A stretch of 64,000 nt of DNA from Mariniphaga sp. (GCA_024636975.1 JAGXGA010000027.1:350699-414698); one strand, 5' to 3'; positions 54,133-63,689 are shown, numbered from the stretch's first letter. Notes: generated by a model not told the origin, from the sequence alone. A program made the numbers and translations.

Positions 54133-55200
54133 ATGACCGAACTGAATTATACCATAAAAGATTTTAAAAGTGAAAACGAAGTGCGCTGGTGCCCCGGCTG
54201 TGGCGATTATGCCATAATGAATGCGGTTCAGCGTACCATGGCAGGAATGGGGATCCCCAAAGAGAAATTTGCTATTATCTCAGGCATCGGATGCTCTTCA
54301 AGGTTTCCGTATTACATGAGTACTTTTGGTTTTCATACCATTCACGGAAGGGCTGCAGCTGTGGCATCGGGTGTTAAAATGGCCAATCCCGAACTGAACG
54401 TCTGGGTAATGACCGGCGATGGCGACGCAATGGCTATTGGGGGTAATCACTTTATTCATACTATCCGGCGCAATATCGACCTTAACATCATCATATTTAA
54501 CAACCGGATATATGGTCTTACTAAAGGCCAGTATTCCCCAACTTCCGATCGGGGTTTTAAAAGTAAAACTTCACCTTACGGGACCATTGAAGATCCGTTT
54601 GTTCCGGGTCAGCTGGTAATTGGTGCAAGGGGAACTTTTTATGCCCGGGGTATCGACGGTAATGTTAAACTTAGTGAATCAATATTTGGTGAAGCAGCCC
54701 GGTTTAAAGGTACATCGGTAGTTGAGATATTGCAAAACTGCGTTATTTATAACAGCGGGATTCACACTGCAATTACGGATCCTGCATTTAAAGCTGACCG
54801 GCAGCTCATCCTGGAGCATGGAAAACCGATGTTGTTTGGCGCTGAAAAAGAGAAAGGCATTATTATGGAGAAAGGCAGGTTGAAAGTGGCTAAAATTGGT
54901 GAGAACGGGGTCACTCCGGATGACGTGCTTGTTCATGATGCACATGAAGCAGATCCTTCACTTCACCTGAGCCTCATAAATATGGCTTTGCCCGATTTCC
55001 CGGTGGCATTTGGTGTTATACGCAGTGTTAATGCGCCTGTTTACAATGTTGAAATGATTGAGCAAATTAATCAAATCAAACAAACACGTAAAATAACATG
55101 TGTGGATGAGTTGTTAAATTCAGGAAATACCTGGGAGGTAACCAGCAGCCATAATGGCAACGGCAAACCAAAAGATTGTATTGAAAAGCATGTCTTCTAG
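54133..55200 (+). CDS. korB: 2-oxoglutarate:ferredoxin oxidoreductase beta subunit
   Basis: 355 residues, ATG 2 bases after korA. The thiamine diphosphate motif GDGDAMAIGGNHFIHTIRRN is visible (split: TGDGDAMAIGG and NHFIHTIRR). The N-terminal CPGCGDY (residues ~23-29) is the conserved CxxC of the two-subunit Kor/Por type, and GIGCSSRFPYYMSTFGFHTIHGRA follows. No separate ferredoxin subunit is present, so an external ferredoxin is used. A terminator follows. Confidence 0.95.
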   Translation: MTELNYTIKDFKSENEVRWCPGCGDYAIMNAVQRTMAGMGIPKEKFAIISGIGCSSRFPYYMSTFGFHTIHGRAAAVASGVKMANPELNVWVMTGDGDAMAIGGNHFIHTIRRNIDLNIIIFNNRIYGLTKGQYSPTSDRGFKSKTSPYGTIEDPFVPGQLVIGARGTFYARGIDGNVKLSESIFGEAARFKGTSVVEILQNCVIYNSGIHTAITDPAFKADRQLILEHGKPMLFGAEKEKGIIMEKGRLKVAKIGENGVTPDDVLVHDAHEADPSLHLSLINMALPDFPVAFGVIRSVNAPVYNVEMIEQINQIKQTRKITCVDELLNSGNTWEVTSSHNGNGKPKDCIEKHVF

Positions 55201-55216
55201 TAAATACTAAAAAAAT

Positions 55217-55267
55217 AATGATTCCATCATTGTTTGTAATAATAACAAGATGGGATCATTGTTTTTT
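55217..55267 (+). terminator. Rho-independent terminator of korAB
   Basis: AATGATTCCATC (55217-55228) pairs with GATGGGATCATT (55249-55260) over 12 bp with one G-U pair; a T-rich tail follows. It also lies between convergent genes. Confidence 0.85.
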
Positions 55268-55307
55268 ATCGCTGTATATGACAGCAATTATGTGTTAATA
55301 ACCGGCA

Positions 55308-55850
55308 TTAAAATTTAATTGCAACTCCTATATTAAGGTATGCGATTCCATACCCCAGTTCCAGCATAGCGGCAATGTTATCGGTGAAATAGTACCTTCC
55401 ACCAATGTAAAAGGCTGAAATAAAACCGCCACTGCCAGGCAAATTGAATTGATTTGAATTATAGCTAACTATACGGTAACCTAACATCAATCCGGCATAA
55501 GTGTCCAGTTGTTCAATAAATTGGTAATGCAACGCTCCGCGTCCGCCTAAAATAAAATTTGAAAAGCCGAAATCGCTTCCTGCACTTTTATAGTTATAAC
55601 CGGCATAGCCCAAATAGCCTCCCACGCCAATGGAGCTGTTCTCATCAAACAATTCGTCTACAACATTAAATTCAAGCGATGCAGACAGTGCCGGAATGCT
55701 GCTGCCATATAAGCTACCGGTGTAAAGCGTGCTTCCAATACCAATACCAAGGTTTAATACTTTATCGCCTTCATTAAATGTGGTGTTCTGTGCTTTTGCT
55801 GAAAAAGCAAATAAGATTGTCACTAAAAAAAGAAAAATGTTTTTATTCAT
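55308..55850 (-). CDS. Predicted outer-membrane beta-barrel protein, unknown function
   Basis: 180 residues from the ATG at 55850, which starts directly with the signal peptide (NIFLFLVTILFAFSAKAQ); a longer frame to 55907 is rejected. The mature protein has amphipathic strands: NLGIGIGSTLYTGSLYG, SIGVGGYLGYAGYNYK, LGYRIVSYNSNQFN, YIGGRYYFTDNIAAMLELGY and a final VAIKF. No named family. Looks like an OmpW-like or PorT-like small barrel in layout. Confidence 0.72.
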   Translation of the reverse strand: MNKNIFLFLVTILFAFSAKAQNTTFNEGDKVLNLGIGIGSTLYTGSLYGSSIPALSASLEFNVVDELFDENSSIGVGGYLGYAGYNYKSAGSDFGFSNFILGGRGALHYQFIEQLDTYAGLMLGYRIVSYNSNQFNLPGSGGFISAFYIGGRYYFTDNIAAMLELGYGIAYLNIGVAIKF

Positions 55851-55995
55851 AATTGTCATTTTGTAGATTACATTATGCAAATTAGTCATTAAAACGTTCC
55901 AAGTCAATGATTCCGTTAATTATTTTTCAGACAAAATAGTTTTTTATTTTATTAAGGAAAGTTTCATAATTTTAATAATGGTTTTGGAATATAAG

Positions 55996-56003
55996 TATCT
56001 TTG
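55996..56003 (+). promoter_or_regulatory. Bacteroidota -7 promoter element for the nitronate monooxygenase-like gene
   Basis: TATCTTTG matches TAnnTTTG, 27 bases before the ATG at 56031. It overlaps a longer upstream reading frame starting at 56001, supporting 56031 as the start. Confidence 0.55.
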
Positions 56004-56030
56004 CAGGTAATTAATGTATTATTGTATAGA

Positions 56031-57119
56031 ATGAAATCATTTAAAATTGGAGATTTAACGGTTAATATTCCTGTGATTCAGGGGGGAATGGGAATTGGTA
56101 TTTCATTATCAGGGTTGGCTTCTGCTGTAGCCAACGAAGGTGGTGTAGGTGTAATTTCAGCTGTTGGAATAGGAATGTTGGAAAAAAATTATGCAAAGGA
56201 CTTTATTCAGGCTAATATAAGAGCGCTACAGCGGGAAATTAGAACGGCGCGCGAGAAGAGCAGTGGAATTATTGGGGTTAACATTATGGTGGCTCTGACC
56301 AATTTTTCAGATTTGGTAAAAACATCCATTGCCGAAAAGGCCGATATCATATTTTCAGGAGCAGGACTTCCTTTAAATTTACCTTCTTTTCTTACCAAGG
56401 AGTCTAATACAAAACTGGTCCCGATTGTTTCTTCGGGCAGGGCGGCCCAGCTAATATGCACTAAATGGAAAGAGACGTATGATTATCTCCCCGATGCAAT
56501 TGTTGTTGAAGGTCCAAAAGCCGGAGGTCACCTGGGGTTTAAACGTGAACAACTTGATGATCCGAATTTTGAACTTGAAAAGCTTGTTCCGGATGTTGTA
56601 AATCATGTAAGGCCATTCGAAGCTAAATATAATGTTACAATTCCTGTAATTGCAGCCGGAGGAATTTATTCAGGAGCCGATGTGAAAAAAATTATGGATT
56701 TGGGAGCAGCAGGCGTACAGTTGGGAACCCGCTTTGTTACTACTCATGAATGCGATGCCTCATATGAATTCAAGAAAACATATATCGATTCGGTTGAAAG
56801 CGATATGGAGATTATTCAAAGCCCCGTTGGAATGCCTGGAAGAGCCATCCGTAATGAATTTATAGACAAGATCAACAGGGGCGAAAAGCGTCCGGTAAAA
56901 TGTCCTTATAAGTGCCTTAAAACGTGTAATATTGAGAAAACTCCCTACTGTATTTTTGCAGCTCTTATGAGTGCAATGAAGGGGAATTTCTTCAACGGGT
57001 ACGCTTTTGCCGGTTCAAATGCCTGGAAAACAACTAAAATAGTATCTGTTAAAGAAACATTCGAAGCTTTAAAACAGGAGTTTCTTGAAGCAATGACCAA
57101 TAAAACCGTTGCAGGGTAG
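56031..57119 (+). CDS. Nitronate monooxygenase / FabK-like flavoprotein
   Basis: 362 residues. An FMN TIM barrel: IPVIQGGMGIGISLSGLASAV (residues ~11-31), NEGGVGVISAVGIG, VEGPKAGGHLGFKR, VIAAGGIYSGADVKKIMDLGAAGVQLGTRF with the phosphate-binding GGI and GT motifs. The C-terminal region has four cysteines (CPYKCLKTC and CIF), longer than in classic NMO. Members reduce enoyl-ACP (FabK) or oxidise nitronates; the choice cannot be made by sequence alone. Monocistronic. Confidence 0.85.
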   Translation: MKSFKIGDLTVNIPVIQGGMGIGISLSGLASAVANEGGVGVISAVGIGMLEKNYAKDFIQANIRALQREIRTAREKSSGIIGVNIMVALTNFSDLVKTSIAEKADIIFSGAGLPLNLPSFLTKESNTKLVPIVSSGRAAQLICTKWKETYDYLPDAIVVEGPKAGGHLGFKREQLDDPNFELEKLVPDVVNHVRPFEAKYNVTIPVIAAGGIYSGADVKKIMDLGAAGVQLGTRFVTTHECDASYEFKKTYIDSVESDMEIIQSPVGMPGRAIRNEFIDKINRGEKRPVKCPYKCLKTCNIEKTPYCIFAALMSAMKGNFFNGYAFAGSNAWKTTKIVSVKETFEALKQEFLEAMTNKTVAG

Positions 57120-57179
57120 GAGGGTTATAGTCTGAATAATCAATAACCGGTGGTTGTTTTAGCAAACCGGGAATATTAA

Positions 57180-57205
57180 CTATAGATTTCTTATTATATC
57201 TATAG
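57180..57205. promoter_or_regulatory. 8-bp inverted repeat upstream of the YghO-like pair
   Basis: CTATAGAT (57180-57187) and ATCTATAG (57198-57205) are exact inverted copies with 10 bases between (18-bp centre-to-centre spacing). It lies 43 bases upstream of the ATG at 57249, in the likely promoter area, so it could be an operator for a dimeric regulator. Confidence 0.4.
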
Positions 57206-57248
57206 GTAAAATCATTATTTTCGGTTTATTTTTTAATTATAACTGAAG

Positions 57249-58412
57249 ATGGAGTTACTTGAAGTCTCCGGTAAGGAAACCATTCGGTTGTTTCATAAGG
57301 TGCCGGAAGAACTGTATAAAGATGATCCGAATTATATCCCGGCGTTGCGTCAGCAAATTGAGGATATATTTCGGCCTGAAAAAAATGCTAAATTTAAAGA
57401 AGGTGATGCCCGGCGATGGATTTTAAAGAGGGGAAAGAAATGCATTGGAAGAATTGCTGCATTTTACGATTTGGGATATTCTTCGGGATATGAACAGGCT
57501 ACCGGATGTGTTGGTTTTTTTGAATGCATTGATAACCAGGAAGCATCAGGGCTGTTGTTTGATACAGCAAAGATTTGGCTGAAGGAAAATAAAATGGAAG
57601 CGATGGACGGACCGGTTAATTTTGGTGAGAATTTCTTTTACTGGGGTTTGCTTGTAGAAGGATTTCAGCCACAAACTTTTGGAATGCAATACCATCCTCC
57701 TTACTATCGGAAGTTATTTGAATCTTATGGGTTTAAAACCTTTTACGAACAGTACAGCTATTCACTGGATATAACTAATCCTGACCTCCCCGACCGTTTC
57801 TGGAAAATTGCAGCTTGGGTGGCAAAAAAACCGGGCTATAAATACGAACATTTTAGTTTTAAAAACCAGGGAAAATACATCAGAGACTTTATTGAAATAC
57901 ACCGACAGGCGTGGTCGGGGCACAGTAATTATAAACCAGCTGAGTTTGATCAACTGAACGATTTGATTGATCAGGCTAAGTTTTTAGTTGACGAAGAATT
58001 TATCTGGTATGTCTACCATAATGATGAACCCATCGCGTTTTATATGATGATTCCTGATTTAAATCAGATATTAAAAAAGCTGGGTTCGGGGAAATTAACT
58101 TTTCTAAATATTTTTAAGCTTTATTATTATCGGCGGAAGCATACCATTACTCGCTGCCGGGTTATCGTACTGGGTGTGATCCCTAAGTTTCAAAAACTTG
58201 GAATTGAGTCGGGAATATTTTACCAGCTTAAGCAGGTTATGCTGCGCAAGCCGTGGTATACTGATATGGAAATGAGTTGGATAGCTGATTTCAATCCGAG
58301 GATGATTGCATTGTTCAAGTCGTTTGGAGCAAGTAAAACGCTTACTCATTTGACTATGCGTTTTTTATTCGATCCGAACAAGAGATTTGAACGGGCTGAG
58401 ATCGTAAATTAA
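57249..58412 (+). CDS. YghO-like GNAT-fold protein, first paralogue
   Basis: 387 residues. Both this and the next gene open with (M)xLLEVx(D/G)K and share FHKVP, PEKN, GRIAAFY, GCGFFEC-like (here CVGFFECIDNQEA), MDGPVNFGEN and the C-terminal RVIVLGVIPKFQKLGIESGIFYQLK acetyl-CoA-like loop. They resemble the uncharacterised YghO family, related to the acyl-CoA N-acyltransferase superfamily. Strong aromatic content is visible. The role is unknown; the next gene starts 43 bases on. Confidence 0.72.
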   Translation: MELLEVSGKETIRLFHKVPEELYKDDPNYIPALRQQIEDIFRPEKNAKFKEGDARRWILKRGKKCIGRIAAFYDLGYSSGYEQATGCVGFFECIDNQEASGLLFDTAKIWLKENKMEAMDGPVNFGENFFYWGLLVEGFQPQTFGMQYHPPYYRKLFESYGFKTFYEQYSYSLDITNPDLPDRFWKIAAWVAKKPGYKYEHFSFKNQGKYIRDFIEIHRQAWSGHSNYKPAEFDQLNDLIDQAKFLVDEEFIWYVYHNDEPIAFYMMIPDLNQILKKLGSGKLTFLNIFKLYYYRRKHTITRCRVIVLGVIPKFQKLGIESGIFYQLKQVMLRKPWYTDMEMSWIADFNPRMIALFKSFGASKTLTHLTMRFLFDPNKRFERAEIVN

Positions 58413-58455
58413 GTAGAAAATACAATTGAACAGTAGCAGGTAATAAAATTGAAAA

Positions 58456-59637
58456 ATGCATTTATTAGAAGTAACCGATAAAGCATCGCGCAAACTTTTT
58501 CACAAAGTTCCGCATGGAGTTTACAAAGGCGATCCCAACTGGGCATGTCCGCTGGAAGGAATGGTGGAGAACATTTTTATCCCGGAAAAGAACCCTTCTT
58601 TTAAAAATGGAGAGGCTATACGATGGGTCTTGCTTGATAACAATAATAAAATACTTGGAAGAATAGCTGCTTTTTATAATAACGAAAAAGCACTGACTTT
58701 TGAGCAACCTACAGGTGGTTGTGGTTTTTTTGAGTGCCTTGATAACCAGGAGGCGGCGAACCGATTATTTGATGCAGCCCGCGACTGGCTCAAAACAAAA
58801 GGAATGGAAGCGATGGATGGTCCGGTTAATTTTGGAGAAAATTACATGAACTGGGGCCTGCTTGCTGAAGGTTTTATGCCCCAGGGGTTTGGCATGCCAT
58901 ATAATCCGCCTTACTACGTGAAGCTCTTCGAGAATTATGGCTTTCAGATATACTTTAAGCAGTTCAGCTATCATCTTGATACAACGCTTCCCGAACTACC
59001 CGAACGGTTTTGGAAGGTAGCAGAGTGGGTAGCCAGGAAACCTCAGTTTAACTTCAGGCATTTTTCATGGAAAGAGAAGGATAAGTTTATCGATGATTTT
59101 GCCAGAGTTTACGATAATGCCTGGAGGTTTCATGAACATTTTAAGCCTATTGATAAAGATGATTTAGCCGATTTTATAAATAATTCAAAGTCGCTGATTG
59201 AAGAGGATTTTATATGGTTCGCTTACCATGAGGATGAACCTATAGCACTATTTGTGATGATCCCCGATTTTAACCAGATTTTGGCTAAGCTGAACGGAAA
59301 GATTAACATACTGACACTTCCAAAGATTATGTGGCTGAAATGGCGAAAAACTATAACCCGTACACGTAGCCTGATTATAGGCATAGTGCCTAAATACCAG
59401 AGGTCGGGCATTGAATCAGGGATATTCTGGCATCTCAGGCCGGCGATGTACAAAAAACGGTGGTATCGGGAGATGGAGTTGTCGTGGGCAGGTGATTTTA
59501 ATCCTAAAATTGTTGCTCTTTATGAATCTGTCGGGGGAAAGAGAACGAAAACCCATTACACCATGCGTTATCTTTTCGACAGGAACAAGCCATTCACCAG
59601 AGCTCCGATCATTACAGCCGATGCTGCAAGAGAATGA
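58456..59637 (+). CDS. YghO-like GNAT-fold protein, second paralogue
   Basis: 393 residues, collinear with the upstream gene over the full length (MHLLEVTDKASRKLFHKVP; GCGFFECLDNQEAANRLFD; MDGPVNFGENYMNWGLLAEGF; LIIGIVPKYQRSGIESGIFW). The pair arose by tandem duplication. It is clearly a homologue but differs in the internal aromatic and charged residues, so the two may act as a heteromer or on different substrates. Function unknown. Followed by the rpmE2 promoter. Confidence 0.72.
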   Translation: MHLLEVTDKASRKLFHKVPHGVYKGDPNWACPLEGMVENIFIPEKNPSFKNGEAIRWVLLDNNNKILGRIAAFYNNEKALTFEQPTGGCGFFECLDNQEAANRLFDAARDWLKTKGMEAMDGPVNFGENYMNWGLLAEGFMPQGFGMPYNPPYYVKLFENYGFQIYFKQFSYHLDTTLPELPERFWKVAEWVARKPQFNFRHFSWKEKDKFIDDFARVYDNAWRFHEHFKPIDKDDLADFINNSKSLIEEDFIWFAYHEDEPIALFVMIPDFNQILAKLNGKINILTLPKIMWLKWRKTITRTRSLIIGIVPKYQRSGIESGIFWHLRPAMYKKRWYREMELSWAGDFNPKIVALYESVGGKRTKTHYTMRYLFDRNKPFTRAPIITADAARE

Positions 59638-59666
59638 TAATCTGTCAATGAAAAAAGTTTTAGCTC

Positions 59667-59697
59667 TTTGTTTTCTTCAAAACAATATTTATCTTTG
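59667..59697 (+). promoter_or_regulatory. Bacteroidota promoter for rpmE2
   Basis: TTTG (59667-59670) and TATCTTTG (59690-59697), 19 bases apart, match the consensus well. The leader to the ATG at 59780 is about 75 bases. Confidence 0.75.
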
Positions 59698-59779
59698 CAG
59701 GCCTTAAAAAAGAAACAATTAAAATTGATGAATGGATTGTAGTTTGAAATGCAACCATTTACATATAAAAACTTAAAAG

Positions 59780-60043
59780 ATGAAAAAGGGAATACATCCA
59801 GATGAATACAGAATGGTAGCATTCAAAGATATGTCAAACGGACATACCTTTCTTACCAGGTCAACGGTTGATACAAGAGAAACAGTAGAAGTTGATGGTC
59901 AGGAATATCCGTTGTATAAGCTTGAAATTTCCAATACTTCGCATCCGTTTTACACCGGTAAAGTTAAACTGGTTGATACGGCGGGTCGTGTTGACAAGTT
60001 TATGAACCGTTATGGTAAGCATATGGAAAAAAGAAAAAAGTAA
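59780..60043 (+). CDS. rpmE2: Type B 50S ribosomal protein L31 (zinc-free form)
   Basis: 87 residues. [21 protein letters not shown], then [22 protein letters not shown] and [25 protein letters not shown] are the type B L31 signature. No cysteine is present, so it lacks the CxxC zinc site of type A L31. In bacteria with both forms, this one is used when zinc is low; many Bacteroidota have only this form. Confidence 0.96.
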   Translation: MKKGIHPDEYRMVAFKDMSNGHTFLTRSTVDTRETVEVDGQEYPLYKLEISNTSHPFYTGKVKLVDTAGRVDKFMNRYGKHMEKRKK

Positions 60044-60067
60044 ACTACTGTACTTGAAAATCTGATG

Positions 60068-60093
60068 GCTCCGGAATTCCGGAGCTTTTTTTT
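60068..60093 (+). terminator. Rho-independent terminator of rpmE2
   Basis: Perfect 7-bp stem GCTCCGG/CCGGAGC (60068-60074 with 60079-60085), 4-base loop, followed by nine T. Confidence 0.92.
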
Positions 60094-60250
60094 TGTCGTG
60101 GGAAAGCTGAACTAATGCAGCAGTTGCTTTCATCTGAACATATGACACAGTCAAATCGTTTGGAAGTTAGTGGCACGACAATTGCCTTTTATGCTCCTTT
60201 AAAAACTAAAAGCCATTATCAGTCATTTTGGCATAAAACAAAAATTTAGC

Positions 60251-62686
60251 ATGGGGAAATTAAAAAAATCTGGATTAAACGATATATTTTTTGGCGGGAT
60301 GGTGAAAGAGGATTCAGATTACATTCCGATAATTGCCGATGGAGATGATGCTGACCTGAAAAATATTGAAGTGCCCGATGTATTGCCTGTTTTGCCACTG
60401 CGCAATACAGTCCTTTTTCCGGGAGTGGTGCTTCCTATCAACGTTGGACGTAAGAAATCACTCAAACTAATTCAGGATGTTTATAAAGGCAGCAGGCTAC
60501 TTGGAACCATAGCACAAAAAGATTATACTGTTGATGACCCGCTGAAGGATGAACTTTATTCTGTTGGTACAGTCGCTGAAATTTTAAAGATCCTTGAAAT
60601 GCCCGATGGTTCTACTTCGGTGATTATTCAGGGAAAAAGAAGATATGCTATACGTGAATTCGTTGCTCAGGAACCTTATTACAAGGCTTCAGTTGAACCA
60701 TTAAACGATGTGTCGCCCCATGATGATTCGGAATTTAATGCTATAGTCGGATCACTAAAAGACTTATCTATTAAGATTGCCCAGTTTTCTGCCAATGTGC
60801 CACCGGAAGCTTCTTTTGCAGTTAAAAATATAGAAAACTCAACTTTTCTGATAAACTTTATTTGCTCAAATGCCGACCTTAATGTAGAAGACAAGCAAAA
60901 CCTACTTGAAATAGAGAACCTGAAGGAGCGTGGCATACAGGCTATAAGTTACCTTGTGAAAGAGGTACAGATGCTGGAACTGAAGCAGGACATCCAGAAA
61001 AAGGTGAAAACCGATATGGACCGCCAGCAACGGGAGTTTATGCTTAACCAACAGATGAAAACCATTCAGGATGAACTTGGTGGAAATCCTATTGAGCAGG
61101 AGATAAATGAGTTGAAGGAGAAGGTTAAGGACAAAAAGTGGGACGAAAATGTTAAAAAGCATTTCGGGAAAGAAGTCGATAAACTGCACCGGTTAAACCC
61201 TGCCGCAGGAGAATATTCTGTTCAGTTCTCATATTGCCAAACGCTTGCTGAATTGCCATGGAATGAATATACTTCGGATAATTTCGATTTAAAGCATGCA
61301 AGTAAGATTCTGGATGAAGACCACTACGGTCTTGAGAAGGTAAAGGAAAGGATTCTTGAACATCTGGCCGTACTGAAACTTAAGAAGGATATGAAAGCTC
61401 CTATCTTATGTTTATATGGCCCTCCCGGAGTAGGAAAAACCTCATTGGGTAAATCCATAGCCCGGGCACTTGACCGGAAATTTGCACGAATGAGCCTGGG
61501 AGGGCTTCATGACGAGTCGGAAATCAGAGGGCACAGGAAAACCTATATAGGTGCCATGCCCGGACGTATAATTCAAAATCTTAAGAAAGTTAAAACTTCA
61601 AATCCGGTTTTTATACTCGATGAAATAGATAAGGTATCGAAGCATTTTCATGGTGATCCTGCTTCGGCTTTGTTGGAAGTACTTGATCCGGAGCAGAATT
61701 TTGAGTTTCATGACAATTATGTGGAGGTTGATTTTGACCTTTCAAAGGTTATGTTTATTGCAACAGCAAACACACTGAGCACTATCGCACCGCCCTTACG
61801 CGACCGGCTTGAGCTAATTGAGGTCAGCGGTTACCTGGTGGAGGAAAAACTGGAAATAGCTAAACGGCACCTGATTCCAAAACAATTGGAAAATCATGGA
61901 TTAAAAAAAGGAGAGGTTGTTTTTACAAAAGCAGTTATCGAGCGTGTCATTGATGGTTATACACGTGAATCGGGAGTTCGGGAACTTGATAAAAAGTTGG
62001 CCAAAGTAATTCGGCGTATTGCAAAAAAAATTGCATTTGAAGAGCCTTTCAATAAAAAAATTACACTTGAAGATATTCGTGAGTATCTGGGAGTAGTGGA
62101 ACACTCCAAAGGCCGGTATCAGGGAAATGAATTTGCCGGGGTGGTTACAGGCCTTGCCTGGACTGCAGTAGGAGGTGAGATTCTTTTTGTGGAAACCAGC
62201 CTGAGTAAAGGTAAGGGTAATTTAACTCTAACAGGAAACCTGGGAGAAGTGATGAAAGAATCGGCTATGCTTGCCCATGAATATCTTAAGTCGCATGCCG
62301 GAGAACTTGATCTCGATCCGGAAGTTTTCTCAGAATGGAATGTACACGTGCATGTTCCTGAAGGTGCTATTCCTAAAGATGGACCTTCTGCCGGGGTTAC
62401 AATGGTTACTTCCCTGGCTTCAGCATTCACCCGCCGGAAAGTTAAGAAGAACCTGGCAATGACAGGTGAGATTACTTTGAGGGGAAAGGTACTTCCTGTT
62501 GGTGGGATAAAAGAAAAAATACTTGCTGCCAAGCGTGCAGGAATAAAGGAAATAATTCTTTCGGAGGAAAATAAAAAGAACCTGGAGGATATTAAAGAGG
62601 AGTACCTGAAAGGAATACGTTTCCATTTTGTAAATACTATTATGGATGTTTTAAATATTTCCCTGCTGGATACCCGTGCTGATTAA
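60251..62686 (+). CDS. lon: ATP-dependent protease Lon
   Basis: 811 residues. N-terminal substrate-binding domain (LPVLPLRNTVLFPGVVLPINVGR), the central coiled region (MLNQQMKTIQDELGG), Walker A GPPGVGKT at residues 390-397, Walker B FILDEIDKV, and the protease domain with catalytic Ser S713 (PKDGPSAGV) and Lys K756 in GGIKEK. LonA type. Degrades misfolded and regulatory proteins. Preceded by a 207-base gap containing the rpmE2 terminator and a weak promoter. Confidence 0.97.
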   Translation: MGKLKKSGLNDIFFGGMVKEDSDYIPIIADGDDADLKNIEVPDVLPVLPLRNTVLFPGVVLPINVGRKKSLKLIQDVYKGSRLLGTIAQKDYTVDDPLKDELYSVGTVAEILKILEMPDGSTSVIIQGKRRYAIREFVAQEPYYKASVEPLNDVSPHDDSEFNAIVGSLKDLSIKIAQFSANVPPEASFAVKNIENSTFLINFICSNADLNVEDKQNLLEIENLKERGIQAISYLVKEVQMLELKQDIQKKVKTDMDRQQREFMLNQQMKTIQDELGGNPIEQEINELKEKVKDKKWDENVKKHFGKEVDKLHRLNPAAGEYSVQFSYCQTLAELPWNEYTSDNFDLKHASKILDEDHYGLEKVKERILEHLAVLKLKKDMKAPILCLYGPPGVGKTSLGKSIARALDRKFARMSLGGLHDESEIRGHRKTYIGAMPGRIIQNLKKVKTSNPVFILDEIDKVSKHFHGDPASALLEVLDPEQNFEFHDNYVEVDFDLSKVMFIATANTLSTIAPPLRDRLELIEVSGYLVEEKLEIAKRHLIPKQLENHGLKKGEVVFTKAVIERVIDGYTRESGVRELDKKLAKVIRRIAKKIAFEEPFNKKITLEDIREYLGVVEHSKGRYQGNEFAGVVTGLAWTAVGGEILFVETSLSKGKGNLTLTGNLGEVMKESAMLAHEYLKSHAGELDLDPEVFSEWNVHVHVPEGAIPKDGPSAGVTMVTSLASAFTRRKVKKNLAMTGEITLRGKVLPVGGIKEKILAAKRAGIKEIILSEENKKNLEDIKEEYLKGIRFHFVNTIMDVLNISLLDTRAD

Positions 62687-62764
62687 CCACTGAATATTGA
62701 TTCATATTCATATGTTATTTTAAGGGGAAATTTTTTCTTCAACTTTTAGTGCAAATAACTGTTT

Positions 62765-63262
62765 ATGACTGTAATAAAAAACCAAATTATGAGAAGAAAT
62801 ATTACAGTCTTTACCCTCGGATTATTAGCAGGTATACTTATTGCATTTCTTGCTATTTTCATTGTTTTACCCAGGCAAATGTTTGTGGTAACGGAAAGTG
62901 ATTACAATTTTGGTGATACAGTCAGTGCGCTTGTGAAATCGGCAGAAGCAAGTGATTGGACCATACCTCATCAGTATAATCTGCAAGCCACTATGCAAAA
63001 GAACGGATTCGAAACAGCACCAGTTAGTGTTATGTCGTTATGTAATCCCCTCCATGCAGAAAAGATTCTAAATTCCAGAAACAGCAGGCTTGTTTCTGCT
63101 ATAATGCCTTGCAGGGTTGCTGTTTATGAAGATGAAGGCAGGACTTATGCCGCAATGTTAAATGCAAAACTTTTTTTTCCTTTTATGAAAAAGGAAGCAA
63201 AGGAAACCTTAAAAGCTGCAAACGATGAATCGAGGCAAATAATAAAATCAATAAAACAATAA
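62765..63262 (+). CDS. DUF302-domain membrane-anchored protein
   Basis: 165 residues; ATG at 62765, or 62789 (MRRNITVF). An N-terminal membrane anchor (VFTLGLLAGILIAFLAIFIVL) is followed by the DUF302 fold: YNFGDTVSALVKSAEASDW, LCNPLHAEKILNSRNSRLVS, MPCRVAVYEDEGRTYAAMLN. DUF302 members are small exported proteins of unknown function, sometimes linked to redox or metal stress. The HMA lipoprotein follows 5 bases after it. Confidence 0.88.
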   Translation: MTVIKNQIMRRNITVFTLGLLAGILIAFLAIFIVLPRQMFVVTESDYNFGDTVSALVKSAEASDWTIPHQYNLQATMQKNGFETAPVSVMSLCNPLHAEKILNSRNSRLVSAIMPCRVAVYEDEGRTYAAMLNAKLFFPFMKKEAKETLKAANDESRQIIKSIKQ

Positions 63263-63267
63263 GCATT

Positions 63268-63594
63268 ATGCGTATATTATTTTCAATTATGGTATTTGTG
63301 TTCTTAGCTTCTTGTCAACAGGGAAGTAATTCCAGTCAGGATAATTCCGATAAGCAGGCAACTGTGGAGTTGCAGGAGGAAGTATTAAATATTGGCAAAA
63401 TGCATTGTGAAATGTGTGTTGCTTCTATTGAAAAAGGGTTGACAAGTGTAGAAGGTGTGGAATTTGTGAAGGTAAGTCTTGATGATTCAACGGCTGTTGT
63501 TCGATATGATAGTAATAAAACCAATACTGATCAATTTAAAGAAGTAATTGAGAAACGTGGTTATGTGTTAAAAAACAAAGAGTTACAGCCTTAG
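63268..63594 (+). CDS. HMA-domain lipoprotein (metal-binding)
   Basis: 108 residues. Lipoprotein signal (ILFSIMVFVFLASC, Cys near residue 16), a short Ser/Asp linker, then a heavy-metal-associated domain with the metal site MHCEMC (GKMHCEMCVASIEKGL, residues ~48-63) and VEGVEFVKVSLDDSTAVVRY. The fold matches copper or mercury chaperone domains; here it is exposed in the periplasm or outer surface. Translation-coupled to the DUF302 gene, so the pair may handle metal or thiol stress (inference). Confidence 0.88.
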   Translation: MRILFSIMVFVFLASCQQGSNSSQDNSDKQATVELQEEVLNIGKMHCEMCVASIEKGLTSVEGVEFVKVSLDDSTAVVRYDSNKTNTDQFKEVIEKRGYVLKNKELQP

Positions 63595-63689
63595 GTTTTT
63601 ATTTCTTGAAGTTTTTTCATGCTGAAAGCAACGAAATGGCATTTCTTTTGTTTCATTATATACAGAAACAGAAAACAGAAAAATTAGCC

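Noticed and set aside
62342..62359. CACGTG within lon as another parS site
   Set aside because: The arms (TGTACACGTGCATGTT) do not match parS beyond the core and are unlike the site at 21366.
63606..63689. TTG-start extension of the last small frame
   Set aside because: No supporting ribosome site, and composition is like spacer; even the shorter frame is doubtful.
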